A stretch of 64,000 nucleotides of DNA from Streptomyces sp. NRRL S-646 (GTDB lineage: Bacteria; Actinomycetota; Actinomycetes; Streptomycetales; Streptomycetaceae), in assembly GCF_000720765.1 (NCBI RefSeq), contig NZ_JODC01000004.1, forward strand, positions 124,001 to 188,000, read 5' to 3'. Below, piece after piece: positions 58,526 to 64,000 of this stretch (position 1 is its first letter; each line of letters opens with the position of its first letter). The notes below the pieces were generated by a model. That model did not search any database and was not told where the DNA came from. It saw only the letters and a program-made list of their open reading frames with translations. Made by a program: the position numbers and the translations under genes.

Positions 58526-59449
58526 ATGAGCTCCCCCACTGGGCCCGCGTCCGGCCTGCCAGTACGAATGCCGCGACCTCGCCAGCCCGGGCGGCACCGC
58601 CGACCCGAGCCGCTGGCGGCTCCTGAGGGCGCGCCCGCGCTCGTCCTCGCGGTGCCGGGCACTCCCGGCGCTCCCACGCGCAGCCTCGCCGAGGAGGTCG
58701 TGAGCATCGCCCGCTCCGAGCTGCCCGGCCTCGATGCGCGGATCGGGTACCTGGACGGGGACGAGGCGGAGTTCCCCACGCTGCAGGTTGTGCTCGCGCA
58801 CGCCGCCGAGGAGCGCGCGGCCCGCTTCGAGCACGCGCGCGCCGCCGGCCTGGACGTCAAGGAGCCGGACGGCCCCGTCGCGGTCGTCGTGCCGCTGCTG
58901 GCCGGCCCCGACGGCGCGCTGCTGCGCCGTATCCGCCAGGCCGTGATGGACAGCCGCGTCGCTGCCGACCTGACGGACGTGCTGGGCCCCCACCCGCTGC
59001 TCGCCGAGGCGCTGCACGTGCGCCTGTCGGAGGCCGGTCTGGCCCGCGCCGACCGCGCCCGCCTGTTCACCGTGGCGACCGCGGCGGACGGCATCATCCT
59101 GGCCTCGGTGGGCGGTGACGAAGCTGTTCAGGCGGCCGGGATCACCGGCATGCTGCTCGCCGCGCGCCTCGCCGTGCCGGTGATGGCGGCGGCTCTGGAC
59201 CAGGACGGCTCGATCGCTGCCGTCGCCGAGCAGCTGCGCGGCTCGGGCTCGCAGCAGCTGGCGCTCGCGCCGTACCTGATAGGGCCGGAGATCGACCCGG
59301 GCCTGATCGAGGAGGCGGCCAAGGAGGCGGGCTGCTCCGCCGCCGAGGCGCTCGGCCCCTACCCGGCGATCGGCAAGCTCGCGCTGGCCAAGTACACGAC
59401 GGCCCTGGGCATCGCGCCGCCGCAGCCGCAGGGCACGCCGGTCCGCTGA
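58526..59449 (+). CDS. CbiX-like (sirohydrochlorin chelatase family) protein
   Basis: 307 aa from ATG 58526. Two chelatase-like halves: ALVLAVPGTPGAPTRSLAEE with VAVVVPLLAGPDGALLRRI and the family's VLGPHPLLAEAL; then GIILASVGGDEAVQAAGI with LALAPYLIGPEIDPGLIEE. The usual metal-binding His of the first strand (LVAHGSR in true chelatases) is replaced by LAVPGTPG, so iron or cobalt insertion may be lost or altered. The N-terminal ~35 residues are basic and Pro-rich. Confidence 0.7.
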   Translation: MSSPTGPASGLPVRMPRPRQPGRHRRPEPLAAPEGAPALVLAVPGTPGAPTRSLAEEVVSIARSELPGLDARIGYLDGDEAEFPTLQVVLAHAAEERAARFEHARAAGLDVKEPDGPVAVVVPLLAGPDGALLRRIRQAVMDSRVAADLTDVLGPHPLLAEALHVRLSEAGLARADRARLFTVATAADGIILASVGGDEAVQAAGITGMLLAARLAVPVMAAALDQDGSIAAVAEQLRGSGSQQLALAPYLIGPEIDPGLIEEAAKEAGCSAAEALGPYPAIGKLALAKYTTALGIAPPQPQGTPVR

Positions 59450-59477
59450 GGCACGCGGCAGCACCGCACGCAGGCAC

Positions 59478-59514
59478 CGAAGGGTCCGCTCCATGCACCG
59501 GAGCGGACCCTTCG
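59478..59514 (+). terminator. Hairpin after the CbiX-like gene
   Basis: Perfect 15-base arms CGAAGGGTCCGCTCC (59478-59492) and 59500-59514 with a 7-base loop, followed by TCGT. Confidence 0.8.
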
Positions 59515-59623
59515 TCGTACAGCGGCGGAGCCGCACCTCCATACAGCCCCGCGCCCCTTCAGGGCGCTGCCCACCCGTATCCGACTTCGCCGAGGCCGCT
59601 TTACCTGCGGCTCGCCCCCGCTC

Positions 59624-60658
59624 TCAGCCGAAGACCACGCAGGACGCGGCGGGGACCGCCAAGGAGCCCTCGTAGCGCGGCAGGCCCGTGGTCGGGTCGA
59701 GTGCGAACCAGGTCACGTCGCCGGAGCGTTCGTTGGCGACGTAGAGGAATCCTCCCGACTCGGCGATCGCGCGGGGCCAGTGGCCTCCGCAGGGCACCGT
59801 GCCGATCAGCCGCAGTTCGTCTCCCTCGACGGCGAACGTGGACAGGACGTCCTCGCCGCGGGTGGCGGTCCACACGAAGCGGCCGTCGGGGGAGGTGACG
59901 ATGCCGGACGGGTAGGCGTCGCCGGTCGGGGCGCCGGGCAGCACCTGCCGCTCGGTCAGCGGTTCCAGGGAGCCGCCCACGGCGTCCCAGTAGCAGACGG
60001 TGACGGTCGGCGTCAGTTCGTTGAGGACGTACGCGCGCATGCCGTCCGGATGGAAGGCCAGGTGGCGCGGTCCGCAGCCGGGCCGCAGGGCGATCTCCCG
60101 GTGCAGTTCGAGGCGACCGCCGGTCAGCGTGCACACCCGGACCGAGTCCGTACCGAGGTCGACGCTGACGGCCCACCGCCCGCTCGGGTCGGGCTGCACC
60201 TGGTGGGCGTGCGGCCCCTGCTGGCGCAGGGTGTGCGGGCCCGAGCCCTTGTGCTGGAGGACATCGGACGCGGCGCCTGCGAGGGTGCCGTCGGGGCGGA
60301 CGGGCACGGCGGTGACGCTGCCGGAGCCGTAGTTGGCGGTCAGGACGTGGCCGCCGAACACGCTGAGGTGCGTGGGGCTGTTCCCGCCGACCGGGACCGG
60401 CGCGCCTGCCTTCTCCGGCCGGTCCCCCGTCACCCGGTACGCGGCCACCGCGCCCTCGGCGGTCTCGCTGACCGCGTAGAGGGTCCGCCCGTCCGGCGCC
60501 GGTACCAGATAGGAGGGGTCGGGTACGCCGTCCACGCTACTCAGTCCGGTCAGCGCCCCGCTGTCCGGGGCCACGGCCGCAGTCACGATCCCGGGGCCTC
60601 CCGCCGCCGTGAACGACCCGATGAAGGCCCGCCGTCGCCGCCCGCCGCCGTCTGTCAC
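59624..60658 (-). CDS. Lactonase-family seven-bladed beta-propeller (6-phosphogluconolactonase-like)
   Basis: 344 aa from GTG 60658. YbhE/carboxy-cis,cis-muconate cyclase-type repeats: VPDPSYLVPAPDGRTLYAVSE, GGNSPTHLSVFGGHVLTANYG, PHAHQVQPDPSGRWAVSVDLG, PRHLAFHPDGMRAYVLNE, TSPDGRFVWTATRG. Hydrolyses sugar lactones such as 6-phosphogluconolactone. A DasR-type palindrome lies 56 bases upstream, linking it to amino-sugar control. Confidence 0.88.
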   Translation of the reverse strand: MTDGGGRRRRAFIGSFTAAGGPGIVTAAVAPDSGALTGLSSVDGVPDPSYLVPAPDGRTLYAVSETAEGAVAAYRVTGDRPEKAGAPVPVGGNSPTHLSVFGGHVLTANYGSGSVTAVPVRPDGTLAGAASDVLQHKGSGPHTLRQQGPHAHQVQPDPSGRWAVSVDLGTDSVRVCTLTGGRLELHREIALRPGCGPRHLAFHPDGMRAYVLNELTPTVTVCYWDAVGGSLEPLTERQVLPGAPTGDAYPSGIVTSPDGRFVWTATRGEDVLSTFAVEGDELRLIGTVPCGGHWPRAIAESGGFLYVANERSGDVTWFALDPTTGLPRYEGSLAVPAASCVVFG

Positions 60659-60713
60659 CGCTGTCCCCTCTCGGTCCTGTGCCGTCGGGGCGACGTTAGC
60701 AGTCGATCACCAG

Positions 60714-60725
60714 CGGTCTAGACCA
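60714..60725. promoter_or_regulatory. DasR-responsive element (dre) candidate
   Basis: CGGTCTAGACCA with the perfect palindrome GGTCTAGACC at 60715-60724; the dre core is TGGTCTAGACCA, so 11 of 12 bases match. It lies upstream of the lactonase start. DasR represses GlcNAc and chitin genes and links them to development. Confidence 0.65.
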
Positions 60726-60810
60726 TACGCGGAGTATTTGACCGTCCGAGATGGTCGGAGGCGGGACAGGACAACCTCTGGCCCCCGGCAGAAAGCCGAG
60801 CCGGCGTCGG

Positions 60811-62304
60811 TCACGCACCGACCAAGGGCGAGCCGGGCGGCGTCCGCAGAGGTGTGGCCAGCTCCGCGAGGGCCCGTTCCAGGCCGTGCAGGTGGGCCAG
60901 GGCGGGTTCCGTGGCCGGTGCCTCGGCGGCGGCCGTGACATGGGCGCGGTCGCCGCCGGTGAGCGCCTCGACCGCCGCCTCCACGCGCCAGCAGGCGGCT
61001 GCCAGCCGGGCGTCGTGGGAGGCCTCCGGGTCGGCGGCGACGGCGACCAGGCCGCGGGTCTCGCGGGCGCAGTCGTCGAGCAGGGCCAGCACCCGGCGGG
61101 CGCGCCGCTTGCGGCCCAGCATCGGGTTGAGCGGGTGCACGAGGGGTGCGACGGACAGCCGTACGCGGCCGAGGAGTTGCTCCAGTTCTGCGATCCGTCG
61201 CGCCGGGTCGGCGGCCGTGGAGCCGGCGAGGCGCGCGGCGGCCTCAGCCGTGCACGCATGGACGCAGCGCAGGGCGCGCTGGATCCAGGCGTCGGTGATG
61301 GTGTGCGTGGTGACGGGCAGAACGAAGAGCACCGCGAGTACGGCGCCGAGCGCGCCGACGCCGGTCTCCGCGAGGCGCAGGGCGAGCAGGCCCGGGTGCA
61401 GCACGCCCAAGAGGCCGTAGAGGAGCTCGGCGAGAAGGGTGACCCAGAGCATCATCCAGGTGTACGACACCGCGGCCGTGTAGAAGATGCCGAAGACGCA
61501 GACGGCGAGGAGTACGGCCGTGGGGACGGGCGCTCCGTGCACGGGGACGGCGATCAGCAGGCCGAGGCCGATGCCGATCACCGTGCCGAGGACCCGGCGG
61601 AAGCCGCGGACCAGGGTCTCGCCGCGCGAGGCGGTGTTGACGAAGATCCACCAGGTGGCGCCGACGGCCCAGTACCAGCGCTGCCCGGACACCAGCTGGC
61701 CCACGACGAGCGCGAAGCCCGCGCCGGCGGTCGCCTGGACGGCCTGGCGGGTGGTGACGCGGGCCAGGCCGGTGCCGGCGGGCGGGGCGGGCACGGGTGC
61801 CGGGGGCAGCTTGGTCTCGTAGCACCACAGGCCGAAGCGGACCGCGGATGCGCTGAGCACGGACAGGAGGACGGCGGCGTACAGCTCGGGCAGCCGGTCC
61901 GTGGTCGCGTGCAGGAACTGCGCCACGAAGAAGGTCATGAACGCGAACACACCCAGGCTGTGCCCGCGCGGCCCGAAGCGGCGCGCGTACACGCCCGCGC
62001 CGATGACGGCGAGGAAGGTCAGGTCGCGCGCCACGGGATTGTCGTGCAGCTCGGCCGCGGCGGCGAGCACCGGCAGCCCGACGGCGGGCAGCAGCGCGGT
62101 GGTGACGGCCTGCCCGCGGACCGTGGCGTCCGTGACGGTGAACAGGGCGAGCAGGGCGGCCAGCCCGCCGGTGACTGCGCCGACGAGGGAGAGTCCGGCC
62201 AGAGAGCAGACGACGACCGCGAGCCCGATGCCGAGGACCGCCCGCGCGGCGAAGCGCAGCCGTATCCGCCCCGGATCCGGCGCCACGAACACCCTCTTCA
62301 GCAC
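60811..62304 (-). CDS. FUSC-family membrane protein (second copy)
   Basis: 497 aa from GTG 62304, which has GAGGGG upstream; the frame is open to 62376 without a ribosome site. It opens VLKRVFVAPDPGRIRLRFAARAVL and shows two helical blocks (~20-175 and ~205-345) with FUSC motifs WYWAVGATWWIFVNTASRGE and FRRVLGTVIGIGLGLL. A soluble C-terminal tail follows. Probably an exporter of aromatic or lipid-like compounds. Divergent from the Lrp-type regulator, which may control it. Confidence 0.88.
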   Translation of the reverse strand: MLKRVFVAPDPGRIRLRFAARAVLGIGLAVVVCSLAGLSLVGAVTGGLAALLALFTVTDATVRGQAVTTALLPAVGLPVLAAAAELHDNPVARDLTFLAVIGAGVYARRFGPRGHSLGVFAFMTFFVAQFLHATTDRLPELYAAVLLSVLSASAVRFGLWCYETKLPPAPVPAPPAGTGLARVTTRQAVQATAGAGFALVVGQLVSGQRWYWAVGATWWIFVNTASRGETLVRGFRRVLGTVIGIGLGLLIAVPVHGAPVPTAVLLAVCVFGIFYTAAVSYTWMMLWVTLLAELLYGLLGVLHPGLLALRLAETGVGALGAVLAVLFVLPVTTHTITDAWIQRALRCVHACTAEAAARLAGSTAADPARRIAELEQLLGRVRLSVAPLVHPLNPMLGRKRRARRVLALLDDCARETRGLVAVAADPEASHDARLAAACWRVEAAVEALTGGDRAHVTAAAEAPATEPALAHLHGLERALAELATPLRTPPGSPLVGA

Positions 62305-62411
62305 TGCTTCCCACCCCTCGACATCACCGGCATGAAAAAGGCGCCGCGGGGTCCGCAGCGCCATCGACGAGAACATTGCAGCACCAAGGCGTCGGCTGGC
62401 TCAAGTGACCT

Positions 62412-62446
62412 CCAATATGCTGGACCATTGGCACAGACATATCTGT
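62412..62446. promoter_or_regulatory. Paired inverted repeats between FUSC and Lrp genes
   Basis: CCAAT...ATTGG (62412-62431, 10-base spacer) and ACAGACATATCTGT (62433-62446, 5-base arms about CATA) lie side by side. Adjacent symmetric sites are typical for Lrp/AsnC-type control regions. Confidence 0.4.
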
Positions 62447-62499
62447 CCGTCGGCAGCCATGAGCGAGCCAACGGACCACGTATGAGGAGGCCGGGCACC

Positions 62500-62976
62500 A
62501 TGGCCGTCGACGAGCTCGACACCCGCATCCTGCGGCTGCTGATGGAGCAGCCGCGCACGAGCGTGCGCGAGTACGCCCGGATCCTGGGCGTCGCCCGCGG
62601 CACCCTGCAGGCCCGCCTCGACCGGCTGGAACGCGACGGCGTGATCACCGGCACGGGCCCGACGCTCTCCCCCGCCGCGCTCGGCCACCCGGTGCTCGCG
62701 TTCGTACACATCGAGGTCACTCAGGGACATCTGGACGACGTGGGTGAGGCGCTGGCCTCCGTGCCGGAGATCGTCGAGGCCTTCTCGATCACGGGCGGCG
62801 GCGATCTGCTCACCCGGGTCGTGGCGCGCGACAACGCGCATCTGGAGGACGTGATCCAGAAGCTGATCAGCCTGCCCGGCGTCGTCCGCACCCGCACCGA
62901 GGTCGCCCTGCGCGAGCGCGTGCCGCAGCGGCTGCTGCCACTGGTCGAGTCGATCGGCCGTGCGGCCCGCAAATGA
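62500..62976 (+). CDS. Lrp/AsnC-family transcriptional regulator
   Basis: 158 aa from ATG 62500 with AGGAGG. HTH: LDTRILRLLMEQPRTSVREY, ARILGVARGTLQARLDRLERDGVI. RAM effector domain: VLAFVHIEVTQGHLDDVGEAL, VEAFSITGGGDLLTRVVARD, LPGVVRTRTEVALRERVPQ. It probably responds to an amino acid or related small molecule. Divergent from the FUSC exporter gene, its likely target. Confidence 0.92.
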   Translation: MAVDELDTRILRLLMEQPRTSVREYARILGVARGTLQARLDRLERDGVITGTGPTLSPAALGHPVLAFVHIEVTQGHLDDVGEALASVPEIVEAFSITGGGDLLTRVVARDNAHLEDVIQKLISLPGVVRTRTEVALRERVPQRLLPLVESIGRAARK

Positions 62977-63007
62977 ACGTGCCATGGTGCGCTGCCATGC
63001 TGGAGCC

Positions 63008-63703
63008 ATGAGCAAGCTCGGCGCCACTTCGGTCATCTTCGATCTCGACGGAACGCTCGTGGACAGCGAGCCGAACTACTACGAGGCGGGCCGTCAGACC
63101 CTCGCCGAGCACGGCGTCCCGGACTTCACCTGGACCGAGCACGAGCGGTACGTCGGCGTCAGCACCCAGGAGACGGCCGCCTTGTGGAAGCAGGAGTACA
63201 TGCTCGCGGCCCCCGTGGACGAGCTCCTCGCCGACACCAACCGCCGCTATCTGGCGCTGGCCCGCGCCGCCACGCGCGCGTACCCGGAGATGCGGAAGTT
63301 CGTGGAGCTCCTCGCGACCGAGGGCGTACCGATGGCCGTGGCCTCGGGGTCCTCACCGGAGGCGATCGAGGCGATCCTGGCGGGTACCGGCCTGGACGCG
63401 TATCTGCGCACCGTCGTGTCGGCCGACGAGGTGCCCCGCGGCAAGCCGGCCCCGGACGTCTTCCTGGAGGCGGCCCGCCGTCTCGGCGCGGCCCCGGCCG
63501 ACTGTGTGGTCCTGGAGGACGCCGCCCCCGGCGCCGCTGCAGCGCACGCCGCCGGTATGCGCTGCATCGCGATCCCGTACGTCGCCGCCCAGGCCGACGC
63601 CCCGGAGTTCGCCACCGCGGACCTGCTGCTGCGCGGCGGTCAGGGGGAGTTCACGGCGCGGGGCGCGCACGACTGGCTCGTGCGCACAGCTCCGTCTTCC
63701 TGA
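63008..63703 (+). CDS. HAD-superfamily phosphatase, beta-phosphoglucomutase-like
   Basis: 231 aa from ATG 63008. Complete HAD motifs: VIFDLDGTLVDSEPNY (motif I with both Asp), MAVASGSSPEAIEAIL (motif II), RGKPAPDVFLEAARRLG (motif III Lys) and CVVLEDAAPGAAAAHAAGM (motif IV). An alpha-helical cap lies at ~20-85. Typical of sugar-phosphate phosphatases or beta-phosphoglucomutases. The last 53 bases overlap a decayed ligase on the other strand. Confidence 0.92.
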   Translation: MSKLGATSVIFDLDGTLVDSEPNYYEAGRQTLAEHGVPDFTWTEHERYVGVSTQETAALWKQEYMLAAPVDELLADTNRRYLALARAATRAYPEMRKFVELLATEGVPMAVASGSSPEAIEAILAGTGLDAYLRTVVSADEVPRGKPAPDVFLEAARRLGAAPADCVVLEDAAPGAAAAHAAGMRCIAIPYVAAQADAPEFATADLLLRGGQGEFTARGAHDWLVRTAPSS

Positions 63704-64000
63704 TCTTTCCGGTCGGGGTGAGGGGCAGTTCGGGCACGATCTCGACCAGCGGCACCTTGTACGTCGCCATCGCCCCCTTCGCCCAGGTGCGCAGCTCGTC
63801 GGCGGTCAGCGCCGAACCGGGTGCGGTCCGCACGAAGGCGTACGGCAGCTGTCCGCTGTGCTCGTCCTCGACGGCGACGACGGCTGCCGCGAGCACACGG
63901 CCACACGGTCACCTGGGCGCACGCCCCGGCTCTCCAGCCACCCGGCCAAGCGGTCGGTGGCCTCGTCGAGTTCGCGGTAGGTGAGCGCCTGTCCGTGGGC
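63651..64000 (-). pseudogene. Broken AMP-dependent acyl-CoA synthetase (internal deletion and frameshift)
   Basis: From the right window edge the minus strand encodes an N-terminal ligase piece, AHGQALTYRELDEATDRLAG with WLESRGVRPGDRVAV. This jumps near 63895, with a frame change, to the C-terminal ligase domain: AAVVAVEDEHSGQLPYAFV and YKVPLVEIVPELPLTPTGKI with the catalytic GKIRK lysine. About 350 residues, including the P-loop, are missing. The sequence before 64000 may extend past the edge. Non-functional as a ligase. Confidence 0.75.

Noticed and set aside
60751..62499. Upstream in-frame extension of the Lrp gene (741 codons in total)
   Set aside because: The extra part is antisense to the FUSC gene and low-complexity; AGGAGG before ATG 62500 marks the real start.
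1..64000. tRNA, rRNA, CRISPR arrays, insertion sequences, phage genes
   Set aside because: Looked for on both strands by eye; no cloverleaf, repeat-spacer pattern, transposase motif or integrase was seen.

Overview
The window is a high-GC actinobacterial chromosome segment, almost certainly from Streptomyces. The reasons are the strong third-position GC bias, GTG and TTG starts, short 4-base stop/start overlaps, rare TTA codons, a ram/amf-type (SapB-like) class III lanthipeptide locus, and many families typical of the genus (DUF6421, DUF6214, DUF5134, a Rv1733c-like protein, a Cys-ended leader peptide). It carries about 60 protein genes on both strands. I see no rRNA, tRNA, CRISPR array, transposase or prophage.

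Layout. 1-5.2 kb: 3' part of a LacI-type regulator, a conserved hypothetical, a membrane Ser/Thr kinase, a citrate-lyase-like aldolase and a secreted endonuclease/exonuclease/phosphatase protein. 6-8.7 kb: electron transfer flavoprotein genes etfB-etfA, preceded by a flavin reductase gene and a 26-residue Cys-ended leader peptide. 8.8-18 kb: membrane thioredoxin and DUF4395, a lysophospholipid acyltransferase, a B3/4-domain and transglutaminase pair, a three-gene operon (DUF6421, SDR, threonine aldolase), a GDPD, a GNAT and a VOC protein. 18.2-25.2 kb: ramC-ramS-ramA-ramB with convergent ramR. The 46-aa ramS gene overlaps the end of ramC and encodes two perfect S-x2-S-x3-C motifs. 25-42 kb: GNAT, VOC, DUF1905, a large clan-A glycoside hydrolase with carbohydrate-binding modules, FUSC plus MarR, PAP2 plus HAD, TetR, a ferredoxin-NADP reductase, an NCS2 permease, and ArsR divergent from an old-yellow-enzyme. 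41-45 kb: plant-polymer degradation (CBM2 esterase, pectate lyases of PL1 and PL3 type) with LacI-type operators. 44.8-54.5 kb: PaaX divergent from an AidB-like acyl-CoA dehydrogenase, efeO-efeB, a phosphoesterase, an MFS exporter and a glycerol facilitator. 54.6-64 kb: Rv1733c-like protein, BNR-repeat protein, uracil-DNA glycosylase overlapping a BadF-type kinase, a CbiX-like protein, a lactonase with a DasR-like site, a second FUSC protein, an Lrp/AsnC regulator, a HAD phosphatase and a broken acyl-CoA synthetase.

The most coherent system is the ram locus: RamS is the precursor, RamC phosphorylates and cyclises it, RamA/RamB form a heterodimeric ABC exporter in which RamA carries the degenerate catalytic site, and RamR is an atypical response regulator. 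A second theme is decay and duplication at gene junctions. The efeO/efeB boundary is tandemly duplicated, leaving a 45-codon signal-peptide mini-ORF. The end of the acyltransferase gene is duplicated beside a gene remnant. Remnants of a P-type ATPase, a DUF2630 protein and an AMP-forming ligase are also visible. A third theme is visible regulation: clear operators for ArsR, TetR, LacI/CebR-type, DasR-type, MarR and PaaX regulators, and TTA (bldA) codons in two secreted enzymes.

All functional calls come from reading motifs by eye; no database search was run.
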